In this document: piece by piece, positions 26,222 through 34,241 of the stretch
Layout: each line of letters starts with the position of its first letter
Position numbering within the stretch: position 1 is the stretch's first letter
DNA from: Bacteroidales bacterium
GTDB taxonomy: Bacteria > Bacteroidota > Bacteroidia > Bacteroidales > UBA932
Length of the DNA stretch: 64,000 nucleotides
Direction: 5' to 3'
Assembly (NCBI GenBank): GCA_017395045.1
Contig: JAFPWG010000006.1
Coordinates: forward strand, 1 to 64,000
Program-made: the position numbers and the translations under genes
Notes under the pieces: model-generated
What the model saw: the letters and a program-made list of their open reading frames with translations, nothing else
What the model was told of the DNA's origin: nothing
The model's database searches: none

Positions 26222-27736
26222 TTATCCGCAATAGAAGTATTGTTCGACCAGTTTCCGCATCAGAGCCGGGTCTTTCTTGGCATCGGAATGCAGGTGCTTG
26301 TCGTGGTGCGCCTTCAGGGCCGAGATGATTCCGTCGATCATCCGCGGCTTGAACACGCCGTCGGCTTCGTACGCGTCGCGCGCGGCTTCGAGACAGGCGG
26401 CGGATTCGGCGCAGCAGGTCGGCAGGGAGTCCAGGGTGGCAAGACGGTCGGCATTCTCGCTCCTGTGGATGTCCATGTCCACGTATTTGTCGGCGGCAAT
26501 CTTCAGGGCCTCTTCCACGGGCATCTCCAGACCCTTGCGGGCGGCGACGCACAGGCCGGACATCAGCTGGTAGATATCTGCGGAGCAGTCCGGTGAGCGC
26601 ATCTCGAAAGTCTGCTTGTCGGTCGTGTCCATGGGTACCGGCTTCTCGTGCGGATTGGCCTTGGTGCACATGTCCTTGCCTGACGACCAGCCCAGGGGAA
26701 CCCGGACGAGGGCGGAGCGGTTGCAATCACCCCAGCAGACGTTCGTCGGTGCCTCCTGGTGGGGGACCAGGCGGAAGTAGGAGGTAGGGTTCTTGTTGCC
26801 GAAGGCCGTGATGGACGGAGCCATCAGCATCAGGCCCGCGATGGCACGGCGCGCCTCCTCGGAGAGTTTGCCGTCATTGCCCAGGGTGACGTTCCTGCCA
26901 TCCCGCATCAGGCGCATGTGGATGTGCATGCCGGAGCCGGCCTTGCCGGTGGTAATCTTCGGGGCGAAGGAAACGTCCAGGCCCCACTGCCAGGCCAGGT
27001 TGCGGATGACCCATTTCGCCAGCAGAAGCTGGTCGGCGGCCGTTTCCACCGGGTTCGGCAGGAACTCGATCTCGTTCTGCTCGTAGATCCGTCCGTCCAG
27101 GGTGAAGTTGCCCACCTCGCTATGACCGTACTTGATCTGGCCGCCGGTCTTGGCGACGTGGATCATGCAGGCGCGGCGGAAATCGTTCAGTTTCGCGAAC
27201 GGTTCGGATTCGTGATAACCCTTCTGGTCCGTGGCGGGGAAGAGCGGGTCTTCGTCGGTGATGACGTAGTATTCCAGTTCGCCCATCGCCTCGAAAGTCA
27301 TGCCCGTGGACTGGTAGAAGGCATCTCCGGCGCGCTGCAGCGTATGGTACGGGGCGCACTCGAAAGGCTCGCCGTCCTTCTCGAAGAAACTGCACAGGAA
27401 GCACAGGGTAGGGATTTCGTTGAAGGGATCCACGAAGGCGGTCCGATAGCGGGGGATGACGTACAGGTCGCTGTTGCCGGCCTCGATGAAGGAAGGGAAG
27501 AGGCTGGAGCCGTCTACGCGTTCTCCTTCGGTGAGGATGGTTTCCACGTAGGCGAGGTTGTTCACGGTGAAGTTCAGGGTTTTCACGCGGCCGTCCTCGG
27601 CGGGATACATGAAATCGATCATCTGGATGTTCTTCTCGCGGATGAAGTTGATCAAATCCTGGCGGGTGAAATCCCGGGGCTGTTTTCCCAGGAAGGCGAC
27701 GACCTCGTTCGGGTTCAGTTCTAAGCGCTTGTCCAT
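26222..27736 (-). CDS. glnA: glutamine synthetase
   Basis: A 504-residue glutamine synthetase, making glutamine from glutamate, ammonia and ATP in the cytoplasm. The length and motifs fit the type I-like class rather than the longer type III: a metal-binding MGELEYY strand, GKAGSGMHIHMRL in the ATP region, and FGNKNPTSYFRL with APTNVCWGDCNRSALVRVP. I start at the ATG at 27736 because the promoter puts the transcript start about 21 nt upstream; earlier in-frame ATGs lie at or before that point. It is monocistronic, ending in a strong terminator. Confidence 0.93.
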   Translation of the reverse strand: MDKRLELNPNEVVAFLGKQPRDFTRQDLINFIREKNIQMIDFMYPAEDGRVKTLNFTVNNLAYVETILTEGERVDGSSLFPSFIEAGNSDLYVIPRYRTAFVDPFNEIPTLCFLCSFFEKDGEPFECAPYHTLQRAGDAFYQSTGMTFEAMGELEYYVITDEDPLFPATDQKGYHESEPFAKLNDFRRACMIHVAKTGGQIKYGHSEVGNFTLDGRIYEQNEIEFLPNPVETAADQLLLAKWVIRNLAWQWGLDVSFAPKITTGKAGSGMHIHMRLMRDGRNVTLGNDGKLSEEARRAIAGLMLMAPSITAFGNKNPTSYFRLVPHQEAPTNVCWGDCNRSALVRVPLGWSSGKDMCTKANPHEKPVPMDTTDKQTFEMRSPDCSADIYQLMSGLCVAARKGLEMPVEEALKIAADKYVDMDIHRSENADRLATLDSLPTCCAESAACLEAARDAYEADGVFKPRMIDGIISALKAHHDKHLHSDAKKDPALMRKLVEQYFYCG

Positions 27737-27761
27737 TATCAATTGTGCGGTTAATGTCATG

Positions 27762-27792
27762 CAAAGATAATGATTCATTATTGAAATCCAAA
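27762..27792 (-). promoter_or_regulatory. promoter of glnA
   Basis: -33 TTTG (27789-27792), 19 bp spacer, -7 TATCTTTG (27762-27769): exact consensus. Confidence 0.85.
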
Positions 27793-27829
27793 GAATGGCT
27801 TACAATTCCTAACATCCCGCGCCTTACCC

Positions 27830-27860
27830 TTGCAATTCCCGAAAACTTTCCATACCTTTG
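27830..27860 (+). promoter_or_regulatory. promoter of tRNA-Gly
   Basis: -33 TTG (27830-27832), 20 bp spacer, -7 TACCTTTG (27853-27860), nine bases before the tRNA. Confidence 0.75.
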
Positions 27861-27869
27861 CTTTCCCAT

Positions 27870-27945
27870 GCGGAATTAGCTCAGTTGGTAGAGCGTTGGC
27901 TTCCCAAGCCGAAGGTCGCGAGTTCGAACCTCGTATTCCGCTCCA
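27870..27945 (+). tRNA. tRNA-Gly (CCC)
   Basis: Full cloverleaf with acceptor GCGGAAT (27870-27876) paired to ATTCCGC (27935-27941), anticodon loop TTCCCAA (anticodon CCC), T loop TTCGAAC, discriminator T and an encoded CCA (27943-27945). Single-gene unit with its own promoter and terminator. Confidence 0.95.
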
Positions 27946-27947
27946 GG

Positions 27948-27978
27948 ACAGGCGCTTCCCTGAAGGAGCGCCTGTTTT
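27948..27978 (+). terminator. terminator of tRNA-Gly
   Basis: Nine-pair stem ACAGGCGCT / AGCGCCTGT, ten-base loop, then TTTT. The T run abuts the stop codon of the convergent lipoprotein gene. Confidence 0.85.
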
Positions 27979-29096
27979 CATTTCAGGGTGTAGTCCGTTA
28001 CGCTTTTCATGCCGGTGGTACCGAAGTAGGATGCGACGATATTCCCTTTGATATAGACGCGCGAGCCGATGAGGTCCGGGTGGTCGACGAGGTTGAGGGC
28101 GTCACGGACCTTCCCTTTGGGGAGTTCTACCGAAACGCAGGACGCCTTCGCGGTGACGGAAGAACGGGCTGCGATGGCGATATGGGTGTTCTTGGTGATC
28201 TTGGAGGTCTTGACCGTGGTCCCGGCCGTGGACAGGTCACCGCCGACGATGTAGCCGCACACCCAGACACCGTTTTCCCCCACATGGGCCGACGCCTGTG
28301 ATACGGAGTAAGCCTTGTCGGTTTCGCCGCCGTGGTCACCGTCCTGTCCGGAACTGCCGGAAGAACCGTTTCCGGAGCCATTTCCGTTGTTCCCGCCGAT
28401 GGTATAGTTTTCCTGGTTCCACACTTTGCTCGTGTCCACGGCGACGCTGATCTGGCTGGCCGACGCGGTTCCGCCGTAGGGAGCGGAGATGTTCAAAGTC
28501 AGGATCTCACGCGCTTCCAGCTTCCGGGACAGCAGGGTTTCGTCCTTGCCCTGGTCGTGCAGGATAAGCGTGACGGAACCGGGTTTGAAATAGGCGATCC
28601 GCTTTTCGGAGTAAGTATACATCAGGCGGGTTTCGCCGGCCTTCAGGTACAGGATGCCCTCCGGGAAGGAAGTCAGGAAATCCGGCGCGATGTTCAGCCG
28701 GATTCCGGCGTTCTGCAGGGTGCAGGACAGGCGCACCGTCACGCTGGCTCCGGCCTTGACTACTACCACCTGCTCGTCGCCGTATTGCGGCTTGGAGAAG
28801 CCCGGCGCCGTGAAATCGGCCGACCGGATGTTTACGGTATAGCTGCCGGCATCGACCAGGAGGGATTCCGGGGAGTCTCCATAGGCTCCCTCGTAGAGGA
28901 CGCTTCCCTTGGAATCCGTCACCTTCAGGATGAAGTCGTTGGTGTCGGGGATTTCGGCCGATGCCCTCGTGGAGACACCGTCTCCCTCGATGATCCATTT
29001 GAGTTCTCCCTGTCCTCCGGATCCGAGTCCGAAGTCGTCACACGCGCTCAGGGCCGCCGCCAGCGGCAGGAGCGCCATCAATCTGTTGAATCGCAT
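27978..29096 (-). CDS. DUF4493-type lipoprotein with C-terminal DUF6359/OB-like domain
   Basis: A 372-residue surface lipoprotein. The signal ends ALSAC (Cys19). The first half (about 45-220) resembles DUF4493 proteins: a TDSKGSVLYEG strand, repeated YTVNI and TVRL beta patterns, and a Cys. A Gly/Ser/Asn-rich linker follows (about 231-256), then a C-terminal domain with YSVSQASAH...GVWVCGYIVGG, as in the DUF6359 OB-fold group often found with Bacteroidales surface proteins. It probably binds a ligand or polymer outside the cell; function unknown. Monocistronic. Confidence 0.75.
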   Translation of the reverse strand: MRFNRLMALLPLAAALSACDDFGLGSGGQGELKWIIEGDGVSTRASAEIPDTNDFILKVTDSKGSVLYEGAYGDSPESLLVDAGSYTVNIRSADFTAPGFSKPQYGDEQVVVVKAGASVTVRLSCTLQNAGIRLNIAPDFLTSFPEGILYLKAGETRLMYTYSEKRIAYFKPGSVTLILHDQGKDETLLSRKLEAREILTLNISAPYGGTASASQISVAVDTSKVWNQENYTIGGNNGNGSGNGSSGSSGQDGDHGGETDKAYSVSQASAHVGENGVWVCGYIVGGDLSTAGTTVKTSKITKNTHIAIAARSSVTAKASCVSVELPKGKVRDALNLVDHPDLIGSRVYIKGNIVASYFGTTGMKSVTDYTLK

Positions 29097-29244
29097 ACGA
29101 TAATGGTTTTAGCGGCCTGACACCGTGTCCGGCCGCAGGCGAAGATAGCCGCCTCCGTCCCGGGACAGGACAGGAATCATAAAAATGTGGCGAAATCTTT
29201 TCCGGTTGTTTTACGGAAATGTTCTTCTTATTCGGGAATATCGT

Positions 29245-29252
29245 TATATTTG
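29245..29252 (+). promoter_or_regulatory. -7 box upstream of the AbrB-type gene
   Basis: TATATTTG, 26 bp before the ATG at 29279. No matching -33 box. Confidence 0.5.
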
Positions 29253-29278
29253 TGGGAAATTTCTAACTTTTACCACAT

Positions 29279-29488
29279 ATGCAGGAGAAAGACGGCAAAT
29301 ACATCTTCGGAGTCGTGAAGGTGGGGGATAAAGGGCAGATCGTCATCCCGAAAGACGCCCGCAATATCTATGACATCAAACCGGGCGACGCCCTGATCAT
29401 GCTGGGAGACCAGCGGGGAATCGCCATGCTCAAGACGGAAATCTTCCAAAGCGCGATAGACCAGGCCATGGAGGGGCTTACGAAGTGA
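29279..29488 (+). CDS. AbrB/SpoVT-type DNA-binding protein
   Basis: A 69-residue swapped-hairpin AbrB domain protein: GVVKVGDKGQIVIPKDARN...IKPGD is the family core. Such proteins are transition-state regulators or MazE-like antitoxins that bind DNA as dimers. No toxin gene adjoins. Instead its stop overlaps the GTG start of an acyltransferase gene by 4 bp, so the pair is probably co-translated, and the regulator may control this operon. A -7 box lies upstream. Confidence 0.85.
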   Translation: MQEKDGKYIFGVVKVGDKGQIVIPKDARNIYDIKPGDALIMLGDQRGIAMLKTEIFQSAIDQAMEGLTK

Positions 29489-30588
29489 GAAAGCATTGGA
29501 TGGACAACCTGCGCTGGGTGACGGTACTCCTGGTGCTGTTCTACCATGTCATCTATTTCTATAACAACAAGGGCGTTTTCGGCGGCATCGGCGGTTTCGG
29601 TGACGGACCCCAGTATCAGGATGTCGTGATGTACATCCTGTATCCCTGGTTCATGCCGCTCCTGTTCCTGCTGGCCGGCATCAGCGCGCGATATGCGCTG
29701 GAGAGGCATCCGGCCCGGGAATGGTTCAGGGCCCGTACGCGCAAACTGCTGGTGCCTTCCACCATCGGCCTTCTCGTGTTCCATTGGATGGTCGGCTATT
29801 TCAATACCGTCGTAGCCCAGAGGGAGGGCGTGTTCGACGGTGTCCCTGCCGTGGCAAAATACTTTATCATGGCTTTTTCCGGGACCGGACCGCTCTGGTT
29901 CATCCAGGACCTGTGGCTGTTTTCGCTGCTCTTGCTGCTGATACGTAAACTGGACGGGAAAAACAGACTGTACGAGGCTTGTGGCAGGGTGTTTGGCGGA
30001 AAGAGCGGTGTCGTTTGGCTGATCCTGCTGGGCGTCCTTTTCTGGGCCGGTGAACAGCTCCTGATCCGCAATCCCCGCCCGGCATCCCTGGACGGATTAT
30101 ATAACTTGTACAAGCCCTTGTTCTACCTGGTCCCGTTCCTGCTCGGTTACTTCGTCTTCGCCCGCAACGAAGTGCAGGAAAAGCTGGGACAGGCCTGGAT
30201 TCCGCTCCTGGCTTGCGCCGTCGTGGCCGGCGGCATCCTGGTGGGCACCACCTTCGGGCAGGACAATACCTCGCCGGAGTATCTGGGCAGCCCGCTCAAC
30301 TGCATTTACGGCTGGCTGGCCTGTCTGGCGATGATGGCCTGGTTCAAGGCCAGGTTCGATTATACGGGAAAATTCGCGGGCTATATGACCAGGTCCAGCT
30401 TCGGCATCTATATCGTCCATTATCTGGTCGTCGCGAGCCTGGGCTACATGATGAAGACGTATACCCAACTGCCTCCGGCGGCCATGTACCTGATCCTGGC
30501 GGCAGCGGTATTCACCCTCTCGCCCGTGCTTTATGAGATTCTCCGGCGCATCCCCGTCGTGAAGTGGTGCGTCTTCGGAGAGAAGTAG
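29485..30588 (+). CDS. acyltransferase family 3 membrane protein
   Basis: A 367-residue integral membrane protein with about ten helices, of the acyltransferase-3 (OafA/MdoC-like) family that adds acyl groups to surface sugars or periplasmic glucans. The start DNLRWVTVLLVLFYHV holds the family His near the first helix, and RARTRKLLVPSTIG is the typical second-loop Arg stretch. I use the GTG at 29485 because it overlaps the AbrB-type gene stop; an ATG five codons later is the alternative. Acceptor substrate unknown. Confidence 0.85.
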   Translation: MRKHWMDNLRWVTVLLVLFYHVIYFYNNKGVFGGIGGFGDGPQYQDVVMYILYPWFMPLLFLLAGISARYALERHPAREWFRARTRKLLVPSTIGLLVFHWMVGYFNTVVAQREGVFDGVPAVAKYFIMAFSGTGPLWFIQDLWLFSLLLLLIRKLDGKNRLYEACGRVFGGKSGVVWLILLGVLFWAGEQLLIRNPRPASLDGLYNLYKPLFYLVPFLLGYFVFARNEVQEKLGQAWIPLLACAVVAGGILVGTTFGQDNTSPEYLGSPLNCIYGWLACLAMMAWFKARFDYTGKFAGYMTRSSFGIYIVHYLVVASLGYMMKTYTQLPPAAMYLILAAAVFTLSPVLYEILRRIPVVKWCVFGEK

Positions 30589-30594
30589 CCGGGA

Positions 30595-30948
30595 CTAGAA
30601 CGCTTCGCGCTTCTTGGTCATGGACAGGATGCCCAGGCCGATGGCGCAGCAGGCAACGAACCCCATCAGGACTTCCTTGCCGCCCTTCAAGGCCTCGATC
30701 GTTTTCGTGAAGGTAGATGCGTCCGTCTGGACAGGACAGAATACCGCAAGCAGCGTGAGCAGGCACCCGAGCACCAGGCCTGCCACCAGTGTGATGACCA
30801 GGACCTTCCGCCAGCGGCGATGCTCTCCGTCCACGGTTTCCTTGATGCCCTCCACGGAGTCCAGCCGGGCGTTCGTCTCGATCAGGAACTGCCCTTCGTC
30901 CGGCGTCTCCGGTGCGTTTTCGCGTAGATATTGTTCGATGTCTTTCAT
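30595..30948 (-). CDS. small two-helix membrane protein, possible anti-sigma partner
   Basis: A 117-residue protein with a charged N-terminal 47 residues, then a membrane helix (about 49-71) and a second (about 93-110). It follows an ECF sigma gene with a 4 bp ATGA overlap, the usual place of an anti-sigma factor, and the acidic N-terminus would be cytoplasmic. No zinc motif is seen. Unlike the other sigma partner in the window, it has almost no periplasmic domain, so it may sense membrane state. The role is inference from position. Confidence 0.65.
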   Translation of the reverse strand: MKDIEQYLRENAPETPDEGQFLIETNARLDSVEGIKETVDGEHRRWRKVLVITLVAGLVLGCLLTLLAVFCPVQTDASTFTKTIEALKGGKEVLMGFVACCAIGLGILSMTKKREAF

Positions 30949-31421
30949 AAACGGATGTGCTTTCTGAGGTGGTCCCTGCCCACCGAAAGGTAATACTTGA
31001 CCGTTCCGGAAGGGATCTGCATGATGGAGGCGATCTCCTTGACCGGAAGGTCCTCGAAATAGTGCAGGACGATGACCGTCCGCTCTTTCTCCGGAATCTT
31101 CGCGAGTGCCCGCTGAAGTTCTTCGTGCCGGAAGGAAGCGTCGGAGGCTGCCGGATCCAGGATGTGCAGCGCCTCGGGCGATTCCAGCGATATCGACGGC
31201 CCCGGAACCCGTCGGAGATGGTCGACAAAGCAGTTGTATGCGATCCGGAAGAGCCAGGCCTTGAAATTGCCGATGAACCGGCCCGAACTCACATAGGCCC
31301 GCACCAGCGCTTCCTGCGCGATGTCGTCGGCCAGGGCGGCATCCCCGCACAGCGATGCCAGGAACCGCCGCAGCCGCCCCTGACACGCCCTGACTTCAGA
31401 GATGAACCGTTCCCGGGTCAT
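30945..31421 (-). CDS. ECF-type RNA polymerase sigma factor
   Basis: A 158-residue sigma factor. Region 2 is in the N-terminal half (LADDIAQEALVRAYVSSGRF...FKAWLFRIAYN) and region 4 near the end (LPVKEIASIMQIPSGTVKYYLSVGRDHLRKH). It is the middle gene of a three-gene unit: a DUF6249-type membrane protein 3 bp upstream and a small membrane protein overlapping downstream. It is a different subgroup from the ECF factor at 1881-2357, as the linker and region 4 sequences differ throughout. Confidence 0.92.
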   Translation of the reverse strand: MTRERFISEVRACQGRLRRFLASLCGDAALADDIAQEALVRAYVSSGRFIGNFKAWLFRIAYNCFVDHLRRVPGPSISLESPEALHILDPAASDASFRHEELQRALAKIPEKERTVIVLHYFEDLPVKEIASIMQIPSGTVKYYLSVGRDHLRKHIRL

Positions 31422-31424
31422 GGT

Positions 31425-31853
31425 CTACTTTTCTTCCAGAAGGTCTTTTTCTTCGGCTTCGATTTCCTTGGCCAGCATCTTCTTGCCGGCGAAATAGGAA
31501 ACGAACAGGCCGGCGCTCACGGCCAGCAGCATGGCTGTGGCAAGCGGAAGATAGTTGGCAAAGGCACCTCTTAAGCTTCCGAGAAGCATGAGGAGGAGGA
31601 GGGCGAAGCCCAGCATACCGGTGATGCAGGCTCCGTTGAGCTTTTCCAGGAGGCCCTTTTTGATCGATGCCTTTTTCGGTCGGCTGGTCTTGAAGAGATC
31701 GGGCTTGATCTCCACGCCGCTTTCGATGGCTTTCAGCATGATTTCGGCCTTGCGGTTGGTCGCGTTCTGGCGGACGCGGCCGACAATCCAGACAATCAGT
31801 ACCGGAAGGACGACACAGATGCCGATGGTGGTCAGGAATTCATTCGCGTTCAT
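31425..31853 (-). CDS. DUF6249-like membrane protein
   Basis: A 142-residue protein with an N-terminal helix (about 9-27), a cytoplasmic basic loop (RQNATNRKAEIMLKAIESG, then PKKAS), and two further helices (about 75-96 and 103-122), ending in an acidic tail. This is the layout of DUF6249 proteins, commonly encoded beside ECF sigma genes in Bacteroidales; I assign it by layout and context. It is the first gene of the sigma unit and may belong to its sensing arm. Function unknown. Confidence 0.65.
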   Translation of the reverse strand: MNANEFLTTIGICVVLPVLIVWIVGRVRQNATNRKAEIMLKAIESGVEIKPDLFKTSRPKKASIKKGLLEKLNGACITGMLGFALLLLMLLGSLRGAFANYLPLATAMLLAVSAGLFVSYFAGKKMLAKEIEAEEKDLLEEK

Positions 31854-31973
31854 AATAACTTTCTCTTAAGTTGTTCGACATCCCCTTTTCCGGGGCGGTT
31901 TCATAGCTATAACGCAGGATCGCCCCGGAAGGTTGGAAAAAAAACAACTTATTTTCGAAAAAAGTGAAAACCC

Positions 31974-33545
31974 CTATCGTGGGGAGCGCTCTCCAGGCCG
32001 TGCCTGCCGATCCAGATTGACGGCCGGATTGACCGGGACCCGCCCCGGATCGTTCGCCGCACAGGCGGCCAGCCAGGCGACGATGGTCGCATTGACTCTC
32101 AGGTCGCTCAGGGACAGCCGCTCATAGGTGTCCATCAGGGTGTGGTAGGTCCGGAAGTATTCGAGTTCGTCCTGGATGAACTGGTAGGAGGGGAGACCCA
32201 GGCGGTTGAATGTCACGTGGTCGGTGCTGCCGGTAGTCCGGGGGGAAAGATACTGGAACCCCAGGGATTCGATGCTTTTCATCCATGCCTCGAAGAACGG
32301 GAATGCCCCGTCGTTCCGCTCCAGATAGATCCCGCGGAACCGTCCGGAACCATTGTCCATGTTCAGGTAAAGGGCGAACTTGTCAAATCCGGGCAGCTTC
32401 TTCCCTTCCTTGTACAGATACTGGTTCAGATAACCTCTCGAGCCGAAGAGTCCCTGCTCCTCGCCGCCCCAAAGCGCCAGGCGGATGGTCCTCTTGGGCT
32501 TGAATCCCACCTCCTTGAGGATGCGCATGGCCTCCACCATGGTGATGCAGCCGGAGGCGTTGTCGGCCGCGCCGGTCCCTCCGTGCCAGGAGTCGTAGTG
32601 GGCACCGATGAGCACGATCTCATCCTTGAGTTTCGCGTCGGTGCCGGGGATCTCCGCATAGATGTTGTGCACTTCCGTATCATCGCTGAAGCGGTTGATG
32701 AGTTCCAGTTCCATCTCGACTTTGTGCCCCTTCCGGATGAGACGGATCATGCGTCCGTGGTCTTCGAGCGGCATCGCGATTTCGGGAACCGGCTCAGGAT
32801 CCCCCGCCTTATAATTGACTCCGGAACCGCTGGGCACATTGAAAGTGCCGCTGCCGTTCACGATGCAGAGCGGTTTTTCCGTCTTGTAGAAATCGGCCAT
32901 TGCCTGCCGAAGTTCCATGATGGCCAGAAAGTCCCGGGGAAAACCCTGGCCGAGTCCCCCGGAACGGGGACGCACGTCGGCGCGGTTATCCTGGGTCAGC
33001 GCTTCCAGCTGCTTCTCGTCATAACGGGTTGCCAGCGGATCGAAATTGATTTCCACGGTCCGTGTAGAAGGAATCAAGAGGATCTTGCCGGCGACCTTGC
33101 CGCGGTATTGCTCCAGGTCTTCCTTCGTCTGGGCGTCGAATACGATGCATTCGCCCTTGACGAGGCCGTCGGTGCTGCCCGACCAAGCCCTGGGATTGAC
33201 CGAAAAGGCGCAGTAGTAAGGGGAGGTCATGGCCGCATAGGTCTTGACGACATCCCAACCGCCGCGGGTGAATTCCGTGGCGAACTCGGAGCGGGGGGCG
33301 GAGAGGCCAAGTTCCTGGAGCTTGACGAGCATGAGCGAGTCGGCACGCCGTTTCTGGCGGGAAGCCGTGAGGCGAGAGCCGACATAATCCGTCATGTACT
33401 GGGAAAGTTCCTCGACCTGGGAACGCCCCAGACCTTCCGCCTTGATTTTGGAGGCCCACTCGAATAATTCCGATACCTGTGCCTGGGCGCGCTCGCTGCC
33501 GAAGACCATGGCAAGCAGCGCGAGGGAGACAAATAACTTCTTCAT
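31974..33545 (-). CDS. exported M28 family zinc peptidase
   Basis: A 523-residue secreted metallopeptidase. The signal peptide covers about 22 residues (ending RAQAQ). A PA-like insert lies in the middle third. The M28 zinc ligands are in order: His in IGAHYDSW, bridging Asp in AADNASG, Glu pair in GGEEQG, Asp in LNMDNGSG, and the final His in TYHTLMDTYE. It probably acts as an aminopeptidase or carboxypeptidase in the periplasm. It starts at 33545 behind an exact promoter and is monocistronic. An Arg-rich C-terminal tail is unusual but short. Confidence 0.9.
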   Translation of the reverse strand: MKKLFVSLALLAMVFGSERAQAQVSELFEWASKIKAEGLGRSQVEELSQYMTDYVGSRLTASRQKRRADSLMLVKLQELGLSAPRSEFATEFTRGGWDVVKTYAAMTSPYYCAFSVNPRAWSGSTDGLVKGECIVFDAQTKEDLEQYRGKVAGKILLIPSTRTVEINFDPLATRYDEKQLEALTQDNRADVRPRSGGLGQGFPRDFLAIMELRQAMADFYKTEKPLCIVNGSGTFNVPSGSGVNYKAGDPEPVPEIAMPLEDHGRMIRLIRKGHKVEMELELINRFSDDTEVHNIYAEIPGTDAKLKDEIVLIGAHYDSWHGGTGAADNASGCITMVEAMRILKEVGFKPKRTIRLALWGGEEQGLFGSRGYLNQYLYKEGKKLPGFDKFALYLNMDNGSGRFRGIYLERNDGAFPFFEAWMKSIESLGFQYLSPRTTGSTDHVTFNRLGLPSYQFIQDELEYFRTYHTLMDTYERLSLSDLRVNATIVAWLAACAANDPGRVPVNPAVNLDRQARPGERSPR

Positions 33546-33576
33546 ACTAAACAGTTTGTAAGAATGACACCGGAAA

Positions 33577-33607
33577 CAAAGATAGTATTTTTTGCCAACA
33601 GGCCAAA
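33577..33607 (-). promoter_or_regulatory. promoter of the M28 peptidase gene
   Basis: -33 TTTG (33604-33607), 19 bp spacer, -7 TATCTTTG (33577-33584). Confidence 0.85.
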
Positions 33608-33627
33608 GGATTTCCATGGAAAAGCGA

Positions 33628-33661
33628 AAAACCCCATCTGACGCGTGTCAGACGGGGTTTT
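33628..33661 (-). terminator. terminator of rplS / tRNA-Arg
   Basis: A 14-pair stem with one mismatch (33628-33642 with 33647-33661), GCGT loop, and a T run on the minus strand. Confidence 0.85.
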
Positions 33662-33665
33662 CTCG

Positions 33666-33739
33666 TGACTCCAACAGGACTCAAACCTGTAACCTTTTGA
33701 TCCGTAGTCAAATGCTCTATTCAATTGAGCTATGGAGCC
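33666..33739 (-). tRNA. tRNA-Arg (ACG)
   Basis: Cloverleaf on the minus strand: acceptor GGCTCCA pairs with TGGAGTC (one G-U), anticodon loop CTACGGA (anticodon ACG, read as inosine after editing), T loop TTTGAGT, discriminator A. CCA is not encoded. It lies 14 bp after the rplS stop with no promoter between, so it is probably cut from the rplS transcript. Confidence 0.93.
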
Positions 33740-33753
33740 AGGTGCCTTACGGC

Positions 33754-34128
33754 TTATTCCTTTTCAGTAGCTTTGTAGACCCTTTCCTTGATGCGGGCCT
33801 TCTTGCCGGTGAGGTCGCGGAGGTAGAAGATGCGTGCGCGACGCACTTTACCGAACTTGTTCACCTCGATGCTGTCAATGAACGGGGACTGGAACGGGAA
33901 GATTCTCTCGACTCCGATACCGCCGGAAACCTTGCGGACGGTAAAGGTCTTGGTGAAAGGATCCGCACCCTTCATCTGGATGACGACGCCGCGGAATTTC
34001 TGGTCGCGCTCCTTGTCTCCTTCTTTAATCCGGTAGGTCACGGTAATGGTGTCACCGGCCTTGAACTCCGGGAATTCAGCCGCCTTGCCGCTGGCAAAGG
34101 CCTGCTCTGCTACTTTAATCAAATCCAT
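33754..34128 (-). CDS. rplS: 50S ribosomal protein L19
   Basis: A 124-residue L19, which sits at the interface of the large and small ribosomal subunits. Conserved stretches include [47 protein letters not shown] and [19 protein letters not shown]. The length is normal with a short acidic tail. It is alone on its transcript apart from the downstream tRNA-Arg, rather than in the rpsP-trmD group found in many bacteria. The promoter lies about 75 bp upstream, leaving a leader of about 70 nt. Confidence 0.97.
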   Translation of the reverse strand: MDLIKVAEQAFASGKAAEFPEFKAGDTITVTYRIKEGDKERDQKFRGVVIQMKGADPFTKTFTVRKVSGGIGVERIFPFQSPFIDSIEVNKFGKVRRARIFYLRDLTGKKARIKERVYKATEKE

Positions 34129-34198
34129 ATTTCAATACGCCGACTTTCTAGCGCAACTTTGCCTTTCTACTCCTTGACAAGAGGTTGCTTGTTTCGGG
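34129..34198 (-). promoter_or_regulatory. rplS leader, possible regulatory structure
   Basis: The predicted 70-nt leader can pair GCAAC (as RNA from 34188-34184) with GTTGC (34157-34153), enclosing a CTCTT/AAGGAG hairpin. L19 leaders regulate translation in several phyla, but this one does not match a motif I can name. Confidence 0.3.
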
Positions 34199-34202
34199 AC
34201 TG

Positions 34203-34234
34203 CAAATGTAGAAACAATTTCCGGAATGACCAAA
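34203..34234 (-). promoter_or_regulatory. promoter of rplS
   Basis: -33 TTTG (34231-34234), 20 bp spacer, -7 TACATTTG (34203-34210). Confidence 0.8.
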
Positions 34235-34241
34235 TTTTTTC

